Below are positions 1 through 6,795 of a DNA stretch of 6,795 bases, piece after piece; position 1 is the stretch's first letter, and every line of letters starts with the position of its first letter. The position numbers and the translations under genes are program-made. The stretch is from JAQVSH01 sp964451605 (lineage in GTDB: Bacteria > Bacteroidota > Bacteroidia > Bacteroidales > UBA4181), in assembly GCA_964451605.1 (NCBI GenBank), contig CAYVJA010000101.1, positions 1 to 6,795 on the forward strand. Reading direction: 5' to 3'. The notes beneath the pieces were generated by a model. That model saw nothing but the letters and a program-made list of their open reading frames with translations. It ran no database searches and was not told where the DNA came from.

Positions 1-1064
1 CAGGGCGAGGCCAACTTCACATCCAAACCGGTATGGTAGCGAACCAACTGCGGGAGATCGCGTAACAGCGACCCCCCACCGGTAAGCACAATACCCGCAT
101 GTAACCGATCGGCAAACTCCGAGTTTGAAATCTCGAACATAGCCGCATCGACAATCTCCTCCATCCGGGCCTGAATAATATTGGCCAGCGTCTTCACGGT
201 AACCTCCTTCTGGTCGCGCCCGCCAATCCCGTTGATCAAAATAATCTTATCCTCATCGGCCAGCGAACCAAACGAAGAACCATACTTAATCTTGAGGCTC
301 TCTGCCTGTTTTTGCAGAATACCGCAACCCTCTTTAATGTCGCGGGTAACCACAAAACCTCCAAAAGGGATCACAGCCGCATGCTTAAGCTCGCCCTCCA
401 GAAAAACTGCGATATCGGTGGTCCCGCCTCCAATATCGAGCATAGCCACACCGGCCTCACGCTCCTCGTCGGTAAGTACTGCATCGGCCGAAGCCAGCGG
501 TTCAAGAAAAAGACGAGCCACCGACAGATTCAAACGCTGCATACAACGATCGATATTGGCGGCAGAGGTTTTCTGACAAAGCACAATATTGAAATTGGCT
601 TCGATTCGCTTCCCGGTCATTCCCACCGGATTGCGAATATCAGCCTCTCCATCGACAATAAAATGCTGCGGAATCACACACACAATCTGTTCGCGCGGGT
701 CGATGGCAATGCGCGACACTTCACGGTGTAACCGCAATACATCCTCCTCCGTGATCAACACCTCCGCATCGTCGCGGTCGAAATAACAACGACTCTTCAA
801 ACAGCGAATGTGTTGGGCAGCAATCCCCACAAAAACCTCTTTAAAGGTCATGCCGGTCTTCTGTTGCACATCGAGCATCACCTTCTCGATATCGCGGGCC
901 GTCTCTTCCACATTCAACACCATGCCGCGACGAACCCCCCGCGACTCCGTTTTCGACAAAGCCAACACCTCAACCTTACCGGTAGGATGTTTACGCCCCA
1001 CCATTGCCACAATTTTTGTGGTACCAATATCAATGGCTGCTATACACTCATTACTCTGCATCAT
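1..1064 (-). CDS. ftsA: Cell division protein FtsA (3'-partial)
   Basis: Actin-like ATPase that tethers FtsZ filaments to the membrane and recruits later divisome proteins. The frame runs from tandem ATGs at 1064 and 1061 to the window edge with no stop, giving 354 residues; the remaining C-terminus, including the membrane-targeting helix, lies outside. Near the N-terminus is the actin-family phosphate-1 motif DIGTTKI at 12-18. The FtsA-specific subdomain 1C (SHS2) spans roughly 77-165, opening with VFVGIAAQHI. The phosphate-2 motif DIGGGTTDI is at 210-218, and the adenosine motif LTGGGSLL is at about 327-334. The SHS2 insertion in this position separates FtsA from MreB and DnaK, which share the other motifs. 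Placement after ftsQ is the standard dcw order and ftsZ would be expected next. The start is supported by AGGAG just upstream. Confidence 0.95.
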   Translation of the reverse strand, partial: MMQSNECIAAIDIGTTKIVAMVGRKHPTGKVEVLALSKTESRGVRRGMVLNVEETARDIEKVMLDVQQKTGMTFKEVFVGIAAQHIRCLKSRCYFDRDDAEVLITEEDVLRLHREVSRIAIDPREQIVCVIPQHFIVDGEADIRNPVGMTGKRIEANFNIVLCQKTSAANIDRCMQRLNLSVARLFLEPLASADAVLTDEEREAGVAMLDIGGGTTDIAVFLEGELKHAAVIPFGGFVVTRDIKEGCGILQKQAESLKIKYGSSFGSLADEDKIILINGIGGRDQKEVTVKTLANIIQARMEEIVDAAMFEISNSEFADRLHAGIVLTGGGSLLRDLPQLVRYHTGLDVKLASP

Positions 1065-1068
1065 AGAA

Positions 1069-1073
1069 CTCCT
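1069..1073 (-). promoter_or_regulatory. Ribosome binding site of ftsA
   Basis: AGGAG on the minus strand lies 4 nt before the ATG at 1064 and 7 nt before a second, adjacent in-frame ATG at 1061. The spacing favours the second ATG as the real start. It is the only clear Shine-Dalgarno sequence in the window, and it sits in the longest gap between genes (39 nt, 1065-1103). Confidence 0.6.
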
Positions 1074-1103
1074 ATTATTGTCGTTGCAAACTTGGCTAGC
1101 CCC

Positions 1104-1910
1104 TTACATAGTAGATCGGGGCGTACAAACCACCTGACGATTATATTTTACATTAATTATCTCATAGCGATTCCATCCCAAAGAGGGGAGCGCCTTCTCA
1201 TAAAAGATCTCCAACCTGCGAAACTTCTCCTCCATATCTTCAGTACTTCCAAACTCAATCACTTGCGAACCCACTCTGGGAATCAACTCCAAATTATGTC
1301 TGTCGGCCACATAGACCTGGGCAATCTGTGCGCTCCAGAATTTTGATTGCTCCACATACGAGGCCAATCGATAGAGATGATACAAACTCTCCAGTCCGGG
1401 GGCCCGCCGCCAAAGCGCTGTATCCGACACCGATAGCAATCGGTTGGGTGGGGTGAAATCGATATTCCCCGAGGCTGCCAGCACATAACTCGCAAAAACC
1501 GAAGGCGGATTCATCACATACCCCTCCCTGTCGATATAGAAAGAGTCGCCATTTCGGTTAAACACCCTGACCAGAGGAGAGCGATACTCAACCTCCACAC
1601 AAAGACCACCTGATACCGTAGTATACAAGTCGGCTCGTTTAATATACGAATGGGCCTGAATCCGGCGCTCCAGCCGTGCCGTATTCAACGTATCGAGCCG
1701 GCACCCTTTCAGTTTTGCCTTAGAGATACCCATAGACAAAAAAACCCTTTCGGCCACCGATTCCGACTGCGTCACCCCATCGCCCAGCACACGCACCTCT
1801 ACATCGGTACAAGCCTTATGGCTGTTCCGTACTCCGACATGTTTCCACGAGATATAAAGATACCCGCAGATACAAATCAGAGAGAGAAGATAGAAAATGC
1901 GACGCCACAT
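1104..1910 (-). CDS. ftsQ: Cell division protein FtsQ (DivIB family)
   Basis: Bitopic divisome protein that, in characterised bacteria, links early cytoplasmic division proteins to FtsB/FtsL and the septal synthase FtsW/FtsI. The product is 268 residues, normal for the family. It has a very short cytoplasmic tail (MWRR), a single membrane segment at about 5-22, and a periplasmic remainder. Residues about 36-117 fit a POTRA domain by position and pattern, ending in the conserved VEVEYRSPLVRVF. This is followed by GDSFYIDREGYVMN at 121-134, characteristic of FtsQ in Bacteroidota as I recall it. A beta-rich C-terminal domain then ends near INVKYNRQVVC at 252-262. Sequence conservation in FtsQ is low, so the call also leans on position between murC and ftsA. 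The ATG at 1910 is 9 nt after the preceding stop and has no Shine-Dalgarno sequence. The stop is TAA at 1106-1104. Confidence 0.93.
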   Translation of the reverse strand: MWRRIFYLLSLICICGYLYISWKHVGVRNSHKACTDVEVRVLGDGVTQSESVAERVFLSMGISKAKLKGCRLDTLNTARLERRIQAHSYIKRADLYTTVSGGLCVEVEYRSPLVRVFNRNGDSFYIDREGYVMNPPSVFASYVLAASGNIDFTPPNRLLSVSDTALWRRAPGLESLYHLYRLASYVEQSKFWSAQIAQVYVADRHNLELIPRVGSQVIEFGSTEDMEEKFRRLEIFYEKALPSLGWNRYEIINVKYNRQVVCTPRSTM

Positions 1911-1914
1911 AATA

Positions 1915-1945
1915 CAAACTTAGATTTTTCGGAATGTATCACAAA
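1915..1945 (-). promoter_or_regulatory. Candidate Bacteroidota-type promoter for ftsQ
   Basis: Read on the minus strand, TTTG (1945-1942) is followed after 19 nt by TAAGTTTG (1922-1915). This fits the Bacteroides consensus of a -33 TTTG and a -7 TAnnTTTG. The -7 element begins with the murG-murC stop codon and ends 4 nt before the ftsQ ATG, so a transcript from it would start at or next to the start codon and be leaderless. Because it overlaps coding sequence and short motifs arise by chance, it is only a candidate. Confidence 0.3.
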
Positions 1946-4388
1946 GAAAAGCGGTAATAGGCTCAACCAATGTATCAATATCACCTGCACCAAAGGTAAG
2001 TAAAACATCGGGACGGTGTGAGCCCAACCAGGGAAGCACCTCCTGTTTAGAGAGTAGATATTTTTCTGTAAGGGTTACCTTATCAAATATGATAGAGGAG
2101 GTTACCCCCTCCATCGGAAGCTCGCGTGCCGGATAGATGTCGAGCAACACCAGTCTGTCGCAAAGCGACAGCGCAGCGGCAAATTCTTCGGCAAAATGGG
2201 CAGTCCGCGAGTAGAGATGGGGCTGAAAAATGGCAGTAATTTCGCGCCCCGGATAGTGAGCCCGAACCGATTCGAGCGTATAACGAAGCTCCTCGGGGTG
2301 GTGCGCATAGTCGTCGATGTAGAGAATCGGTTCCTTCAAATGAATATCGAACCGACGCTTGACACCAGCAAACGACTGCAGCGACTGCTTCAAAGAGTCG
2401 GTATCGACCCCCAGTAAGAGTGCCAGGGCCGAAGCCCCCACCGCATTCTCCATATTCACCCGACCCGGAACCCCCAGACGGATCTCTCCCAGACTTCCCC
2501 AGGGAGTAATCAGTTCGGCCACAGATATCCCGTCTTCGATATGCAGATTTCGGGTGTGGAAATGGGTAGCCTCATTCTGCAACGAATAGGTGTAGAGGCT
2601 TCTGCCTTTGGGGGGAACAACCGAAACACCCTCCTTCACCACCAGGATACCACCGGCTACCAGCCGGCTGGCAAAGTCGGAGAAGGCCTCTTTAACTTGC
2701 TGATGGCTCCCGTAAATATCCAAATGGTCGGCATCGGTCGATGAAATTAACGCCACATAGGGGCTCAACTGCAAAAACGAACGGTCGAACTCGTCGGCCT
2801 CGACCACCACATAAGGGCTCGACTCATTTAGCAACAGATTGGTGCCATAATTTTTGGAGATCCCCCCCAGGAAAGCGTCACATCCCAATCGGCTACCGGT
2901 TAGCAGATGGGCCGTAAGCGTAGTAATGGTAGTCTTTCCATGGGTGCCGGCTATGGCCACGCCCCTCTTGCTGCGGGTAATCAGGCCCAACGCCGCAGCC
3001 CGTTTATGCAACGGAAAACCGGCATCCTTAAACCAGTTTAACTCCCTGTGTGTTGAAGGAATAGCGGGAGTATAGATGACGCGGCAACGACGGGGTTTAC
3101 GCGAAAAGCGCGCCGGAATAGCTGCAGGATCGTCGGTGTAGTGCACCGAAATTCCCTCGCTCACCAATTGGCGTGTTAATGGGGTCTCCACCCGGTCGTA
3201 TCCATACACCTTGCATCCGTAATAGCGGTAATAGCGGGCAAGAGCACTCATCCCGATACCCCCGATACCCAGAAAATAGACCGCATCGAACGACAGCCGA
3301 AATACCTCATCGGCTATTCTGTCGGCTGCATGCGGTTTAGCCAGCGTACGAAGGTTAGATGCCAGCTTCTCCATCCTGCCGCTATCCCGGAGCAGTTGCA
3401 GCACAGCAGGCCAAAGCTGTTCGACAGCTGCATGATCGGGTACCAAAAGCGCTGCCTCCTTACTGACAAGCGCCTCGGCATTCCGGGTCTGATGATCTTC
3501 TGCCACATTGGGCGAAGGAACCAGTACCACAGGCTTTCCCACAAAACAGAGCTCCGAGATGGTTCCGGCGCCCGCCCTGGAAACCACCAGATCGGCAGCA
3601 GCAAAGGCCATATCCATCCGAGAAATGAAACTGCAGACGGTAATTCCCGAAAACCCTCCGGTAACGCTTGTGGCCCTCTCGAAATAGAGCGATCCGGTTT
3701 GCCAAAGAATATGAACTCCCTCGGGCACAGCACCCAATGCAGCTTCAATGGCACGATTTACCGTGCGGGCGCCCAGGCTGCCTCCCAAAACCAGGACCAA
3801 CTTTTTAGATGGCTCGATTCCAAAAAAGGCGCGTCCCTCCTCTCGCGAGGGAAGCCCCTGTTCAATCTCCTGTCTGACCGGATTGCCTGTTAAAAGCAAC
3901 TTTGATTTAGGAAAAAAACGCTCCATGCCCTCGTAGGCCACACAGATGCGGCCGGCACTTCGCGAAAGCCATCGGTTTGTAACTCCGGCATACGAATTCT
4001 GCTCCTGAATCAGCGAGGGAATCTTCATCCATGTGGCCACTCGCAGCAGCGGAGCACTGGCATACCCGCCAACCCCCACTACCACATCGGGCCGGAACTT
4101 CCGCAACAGCCGCCACACCTTATAAAAACTGACCAGCAGATACCAGAAAACCAGCAGGTTGGCGGGCGAAACCGACCGTTTTAACCCCTTTACGGGCAGC
4201 CCGGTAATGGCATAACCTGCAGCAGGAACCCGCTCCATCTCCATGCGCCCCAGGGCACCCACAAAGTGTATTCCGGCTTCCGGATCGCGTCGCCTGATAG
4301 CATTGGCAATGGAGAGTGCCGGGAAGATATGTCCTCCTGTGCCTCCCCCTCCAATCATCACCCGGATATTGCGCATTGTACTTTTCAT
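1920..4388 (-). CDS. murG-murC: Fused MurG-MurC: lipid II N-acetylglucosaminyltransferase and UDP-MurNAc--L-alanine ligase
   Basis: One uninterrupted frame of 822 residues carries two complete enzymes. Residues about 1-366 are MurG, which transfers GlcNAc from UDP-GlcNAc to lipid I. It shows GGGGTGGH at 13-20, a hydrophobic and basic patch at about 78-98 suited to membrane contact, NSYAGVTNR at about 131-139, TGNPVR at 167-172, LGGSLGAR at 201-208, SRAGAGTISEL at 270-280 and DHQTRNAEAL near 298-307. Residues about 367-822 are MurC, which adds L-Ala to UDP-MurNAc with ATP. It shows GIGGIGMS at 374-381, the P-loop GTHGKTT at 481-487, EADEFD at 530-535, DADHLD at 552-557, the GRVNMENA stretch near 642-649, DDYAHHPEE from 692, FQPHLYSRT at 721-729 and FGAGD near 799-803. 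Both halves have family-typical length and every motif I looked for. I chose the ATG at 4388, 1 nt after the ftsW stop; the ATG at 4376 (818 residues) is equally plausible. An ATG at 4421 would add 11 residues unlike MurG and overlap ftsW by 32 nt. No start codon lies at the MurG/MurC boundary. Confidence 0.95.
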   Translation of the reverse strand: MKSTMRNIRVMIGGGGTGGHIFPALSIANAIRRRDPEAGIHFVGALGRMEMERVPAAGYAITGLPVKGLKRSVSPANLLVFWYLLVSFYKVWRLLRKFRPDVVVGVGGYASAPLLRVATWMKIPSLIQEQNSYAGVTNRWLSRSAGRICVAYEGMERFFPKSKLLLTGNPVRQEIEQGLPSREEGRAFFGIEPSKKLVLVLGGSLGARTVNRAIEAALGAVPEGVHILWQTGSLYFERATSVTGGFSGITVCSFISRMDMAFAAADLVVSRAGAGTISELCFVGKPVVLVPSPNVAEDHQTRNAEALVSKEAALLVPDHAAVEQLWPAVLQLLRDSGRMEKLASNLRTLAKPHAADRIADEVFRLSFDAVYFLGIGGIGMSALARYYRYYGCKVYGYDRVETPLTRQLVSEGISVHYTDDPAAIPARFSRKPRRCRVIYTPAIPSTHRELNWFKDAGFPLHKRAAALGLITRSKRGVAIAGTHGKTTITTLTAHLLTGSRLGCDAFLGGISKNYGTNLLLNESSPYVVVEADEFDRSFLQLSPYVALISSTDADHLDIYGSHQQVKEAFSDFASRLVAGGILVVKEGVSVVPPKGRSLYTYSLQNEATHFHTRNLHIEDGISVAELITPWGSLGEIRLGVPGRVNMENAVGASALALLLGVDTDSLKQSLQSFAGVKRRFDIHLKEPILYIDDYAHHPEELRYTLESVRAHYPGREITAIFQPHLYSRTAHFAEEFAAALSLCDRLVLLDIYPARELPMEGVTSSIIFDKVTLTEKYLLSKQEVLPWLGSHRPDVLLTFGAGDIDTLVEPITAFLCDTFRKI
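1923..3290 (-). other. murC: MurC domain of the fused protein
   Basis: This is the segment of the fused frame encoding MurC, residues about 367-822. It covers the N-terminal UDP-MurNAc-binding Rossmann domain (YFLGIGGIGMSALARYY), the central ATPase domain with GTHGKTT and DADHLD, and the C-terminal amino-acid-binding domain with DDYAHHPEE and FQPHLYSRT. The usual short MurC N-terminus with its own Met is absent; the first strand follows the MurG helix directly. The TAA stop is at 1922-1920, 9 nt before the ftsQ ATG. Confidence 0.9.
3291..4388 (-). other. murG: MurG domain of the fused protein
   Basis: This is the segment of the fused frame encoding a GT-B fold MurG, residues about 1-366. It covers both Rossmann-like halves: the N-terminal acceptor-side domain with the glycine-rich GGGGTGGH loop, and the C-terminal UDP-GlcNAc-binding domain with LGGSLGAR and SRAGAGTISEL. 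The end was set just before FDAVYFLGIGG, which is recognisable MurC sequence. The preceding residues AADRIADEVFRL look like an ordinary MurG C-terminal helix. The exact boundary is uncertain by a few residues. Confidence 0.9.
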
Positions 4389-4389
4389 C

Positions 4390-5562
4390 TTAGTTTGCAG
4401 CCAACTGTTTACTTTTCTCAATCTCCCGGCTCACACTCAGCAGAATGCCCACCGACATACAGGTAAAAATTAACGACGATCCTCCCCAACTAACCAGCGG
4501 AAGCGTCTGGCCGGTAACCGGGCCCAAACCCACAGCCACCAGCATATTAAACATAGCGGTACTCACCACATTCAAGGTCATTGCCATGGCCAGATAGGCC
4601 TGGAAAGTCCTTTCGCTGTTTCGCACCATAGAAACCGCCCTGGCCAGTAGAGCCAGGTAAAGTAACATCAAAATAGTTGCCCCGGCCAGACCATACTCCT
4701 CGACAATTATGGCAAAGATAAAGTCGTTGTACGATTGCGGAAGCAACGCCCGCTGGACACTATTCCCGGGACCTTTACCGATCAACTCCGACGAGGCAAT
4801 GGCAATCAATGCCTGTTCACGCTGATAATCGGCACCCCGGCTGTCGTACTCCTGATCGCCAAACCCAAGACGATTCATCCAGGTATGCACCCGTACAGTG
4901 ACTACCGGGATCTCCACTTTGGCCTTCTCCAGCAGAAGAGCCACAGAGATAAATCCCGCAAACAGCGCAACACCCAGAAAAACCACCAAAAGAATATGCC
5001 GAATCCTGGCCGAACCGATAAATAAGAGCAACAGACTGTTAAATCCCAAAATGACTGCTGTACTAAGGTTGGCAGGGAAGATGAGTGCGGCCACCACTCC
5101 CACGGCAATCAAGATGGGTAAAAAGCCTGTTTTCCAATCGGAAATATAGTTGCGTCGGGCCGACAACTCTCTGGCAACAAACATCAATAAAGCAATCTTC
5201 GCAAAATCGGACGATTGAAAAGAAAAGTTGATGCCTGGAAGGGTAAGCCAGCGGGAGGCATCGTTAATGCTGGTTCCCATAAAGAGCGTAATCACCAGCA
5301 AGGGTACTGAAATCACCATCAAAACCAGCGAACCGGCCCGCCAATAGCGACTGGGAATAAGGTGAAATACATAAATGGCTAACAGGCCCACCAACAATAC
5401 CGTGATATGTTTCACCATTACATAACTGATATTTCCTCCGTGACGGGCATAGGCCATGGAATCGCTCGAACTGTAGACAGCCAGTACCGAACTGATCATC
5501 AGTGCAATCACGATAGACCACACGTACTTGTCGCCCTTGAACAATTTAGCCAGCCGCTCCAT
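4390..5562 (-). CDS. ftsW: SEDS-family septal peptidoglycan glycosyltransferase FtsW
   Basis: Polytopic inner-membrane enzyme that polymerises lipid II into septal glycan strands together with a class B penicillin-binding protein. The product is 390 residues, close to the family norm, with many hydrophobic segments (for example about 13-30, 50-70, 76-95, 122-130, 147-163, 168-183, 188-211, 292-311, 321-345, 362-377). SEDS signatures are present: NDASRWL at 100-106, FQSSDFAK at 115-122 and PANLSTA at 163-169. SYNDFIFAI at 277-285 contains Asp280, which aligns with the catalytic aspartate of the family. GLGPVTGQTLPLVSWGGSS at 345-363 follows. FtsW rather than RodA is chosen mainly because of the position between murD and murG. 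The ATG at 5562 lies 5 nt after the murD stop; only a weak AAAGAG precedes it at 11 nt. The stop TAA is 1 nt before the chosen murG-murC start. The FQSSDFAK loop differs from the commoner FQPSEFAK, a conservative change that I do not read as inactivating. Confidence 0.96.
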   Translation of the reverse strand: MERLAKLFKGDKYVWSIVIALMISSVLAVYSSSDSMAYARHGGNISYVMVKHITVLLVGLLAIYVFHLIPSRYWRAGSLVLMVISVPLLVITLFMGTSINDASRWLTLPGINFSFQSSDFAKIALLMFVARELSARRNYISDWKTGFLPILIAVGVVAALIFPANLSTAVILGFNSLLLLFIGSARIRHILLVVFLGVALFAGFISVALLLEKAKVEIPVVTVRVHTWMNRLGFGDQEYDSRGADYQREQALIAIASSELIGKGPGNSVQRALLPQSYNDFIFAIIVEEYGLAGATILMLLYLALLARAVSMVRNSERTFQAYLAMAMTLNVVSTAMFNMLVAVGLGPVTGQTLPLVSWGGSSLIFTCMSVGILLSVSREIEKSKQLAAN

Positions 5563-5567
5563 ACGTA

Positions 5568-6795
5568 CTATAACTCTTTAACAAAAGCCTTAAACTGCCT
5601 TCCCCTGTCCTCGTAATTCTCAAACAGATCGAAACTTGCACAGGCGGGCGAAAGCAACACGGTATCGCCCGGTTGAGCCAGACGGTAAGCCGATGCTACA
5701 GCCTCCTTCATAGAAAAAGCCTCTTCAATAATCGGAATCTTCCCGGAAAACGATTGGATCAGTTTTCGATTGTCCTTTCCCAGGCAAATCAATGCACGCA
5801 CCTTATCCACCAAGGGATAGAGATCGGCATAATCGTTCCCCTTATCGGTTCCTCCTGCAATCCATACCACCGGACTCTTCATACATTCCAGCGCATACCA
5901 GACCGAATTGACATTGGTTGCCTTAGAATCGTTTACATACAGTACACCCCGTACCGAAAGTACCGGCTCGAGGCGATGCTCCACACCCTGAAAATCGGAG
6001 AGGCTGTTTCGGATAGTCTCCTTACGGATTCTGAGCACTCCCCCTGCCAGGCCGGCAGCCATAGAGTTGTAGGTGTTATGCGTTCCCTGCAACGCCAGTT
6101 CCGAAAGCGGCATTGTAAAGGTATCGCCGAAACAGTCGAGTACCATATTTTCCTCCTCGATCGAGCCGCCCGGCGATTCATGATGCGTCACAGAGAAGGG
6201 GAGTTTTTGTGCCGTAAGCACAATATTTTCAAGCGCCTTCACCGTGACCTCATCGTCGGAGCAGAAGATAAAACATTCGTCGCGGGTAAGATTGCGTAAA
6301 ATCCGCATCTTGGCATCGATGTAATTCTGAAACTGATAGCCATACCTGTCAAGATGATCGGGTGTGATATTCAACAGAATGGCAATATCGGCCTTAAACT
6401 CGAACATGGATTCCAACTGAAACGAGCTCAACTCCAAAACATAGTAATCAAACTGCTCTTCGGCCACCTGAGCAGCAAAACTCTTTCCCACATTTCCCGC
6501 CAGCCCCACATTGAGGCCTGCCTTCTTCATCATGTGGTAAATCAAAGTGGTGGTGGTGGTTTTTCCGTTACTTCCGGTGATGCAGATCTTTTTGGCGTGT
6601 GTATACCTGGCGGCAAACTCAATTTCGGAAATCACGGGGATACCTGCTTCACGCACCTGCACCATCACGGCAGAGGTATCGGGAATTCCCGGACTTTTTA
6701 TCACCTCGTCGGCCGAAAGAATGGAAGCCATGGTATGCGAATTCTCCTCGAAAGCAATGCCATAATGCAGGAGACGCTCCCGATATTCCTCCTTA
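5568..6795 (-). CDS. murD: UDP-N-acetylmuramoyl-L-alanine--D-glutamate ligase MurD (5'-partial)
   Basis: Cytoplasmic Mur ligase that adds D-glutamate to UDP-MurNAc-L-Ala using ATP. The reading frame is open to the window edge, with first complete codon at 6794-6792, so the ATG at 6731 is internal and not the start. Visible are 408 residues of a family usually near 445. Numbering from the first complete codon, I see SPGIP at about 34-38, the ATP P-loop GSNGKTT at 74-80, ELSSFQLE at 121-128, and NITPDHLD at 142-149. AKMRI follows, whose lysine (about 162) matches the carbamylated lysine of the family. Next come GTHNTYN at 237-243, HRLE at 273-276, NDSKATN at 288-294, and the C-terminal SPACASFDLF and DRGRQFK. 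All expected motifs from the central domain onward are intact. The lost part is the start of the N-terminal UDP-binding domain. The gene ends in TAG, 5 nt before ftsW, so the two are probably co-transcribed and perhaps translationally coupled. The assignment to MurD rather than MurC, E or F is firm because of the SPACASFD and NDSKATN motifs. Confidence 0.97.
   Translation of the reverse strand, partial: KEEYRERLLHYGIAFEENSHTMASILSADEVIKSPGIPDTSAVMVQVREAGIPVISEIEFAARYTHAKKICITGSNGKTTTTTLIYHMMKKAGLNVGLAGNVGKSFAAQVAEEQFDYYVLELSSFQLESMFEFKADIAILLNITPDHLDRYGYQFQNYIDAKMRILRNLTRDECFIFCSDDEVTVKALENIVLTAQKLPFSVTHHESPGGSIEEENMVLDCFGDTFTMPLSELALQGTHNTYNSMAAGLAGGVLRIRKETIRNSLSDFQGVEHRLEPVLSVRGVLYVNDSKATNVNSVWYALECMKSPVVWIAGGTDKGNDYADLYPLVDKVRALICLGKDNRKLIQSFSGKIPIIEEAFSMKEAVASAYRLAQPGDTVLLSPACASFDLFENYEDRGRQFKAFVKEL

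Noticed and set aside
181..731. Plus-strand open frames over ftsA, and similar ones across the window.
   Set aside because: They are antisense to well-supported minus-strand genes, show no recognisable family features, and reflect codon bias of the real genes.
1083..1095. CAAGTTTG in the ftsQ-ftsA gap as a -7 promoter element for ftsA.
   Set aside because: It lacks the initial T of TAnnTTTG and has no TTTG at a fitting distance upstream.
1092..1103. Palindrome GGCTAGCC after ftsQ as a terminator.
   Set aside because: It has no loop and no following T-run, and termination between ftsQ and ftsA would be unexpected in this operon.
1911..1919. Absence of murB or ddl between murC and ftsQ as a deletion.
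   Set aside because: As I recall, this is the normal arrangement in Bacteroidota dcw clusters, not an anomaly.
4389..4421. Upstream in-frame ATG at 4421 extending MurG-MurC to 833 residues.
   Set aside because: The extra 11 residues do not resemble a MurG N-terminus and the extension would overlap ftsW by 32 nt. The ATGs at 4388 and 4376 place GGGGTGGH at the usual distance from the start.
6547..6560. Short GGT-type trinucleotide repeat.
   Set aside because: It encodes the run of threonines after GK in the MurD P-loop and is explained by coding.
6729..6731. ATG at 6731 as the murD start.
   Set aside because: The frame continues upstream to the window edge with recognisable MurD sequence (for example HYGIAFEENSHT), so the true start lies outside the window.

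Overview
The window is a stretch of a division and cell wall (dcw) gene cluster. All genes lie on the minus strand and run in transcription order murD (5' end outside the window) > ftsW > murG-murC > ftsQ > ftsA (3' end outside the window). Almost every base is coding. The gaps between genes are 5, 1, 9 and 39 nt, so the genes very probably form one operon continuing on both sides. Upstream genes of the murE/mraY type and downstream ftsZ would be expected but are not visible.

The organism is most likely a member of the Bacteroidota, probably Bacteroidales. The evidence is the order murD-ftsW-murG-murC-ftsQ-ftsA with no murB or ddl between murC and ftsQ, the near absence of Shine-Dalgarno sequences (only ftsA has one), a TTTG / TAnnTTTG promoter-like element before ftsQ, and protein motifs typical of that phylum as I remember them (FtsW 'PANLSTA', MurD 'GTHNTYN'). 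This assignment rests on recalled family features, not on a search. Base composition is near half GC by eye, with no segment that looks foreign.

Layout: 6795-5568 is MurD lacking about its first 35-40 residues. 5562-4390 is the SEDS glycosyltransferase FtsW. 4388-1920 is one uninterrupted frame encoding complete MurG followed directly by complete MurC. 1910-1104 is FtsQ. 1064-1 is the first 354 residues of FtsA. No RNA gene, mobile element, CRISPR array or non-coding stretch longer than 39 nt was seen.

The genes serve one pathway. MurC and MurD add L-Ala and D-Glu to UDP-MurNAc in the cytoplasm. MurG makes lipid II at the inner face of the membrane. FtsW polymerises lipid II at the septum. 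FtsQ and FtsA are divisome scaffold and membrane-anchor proteins. The one clear departure from the usual arrangement is the in-frame MurG-MurC fusion, which joins the first amino-acid-adding ligase to the last cytoplasmic glycosyltransferase of lipid II synthesis with almost no linker.
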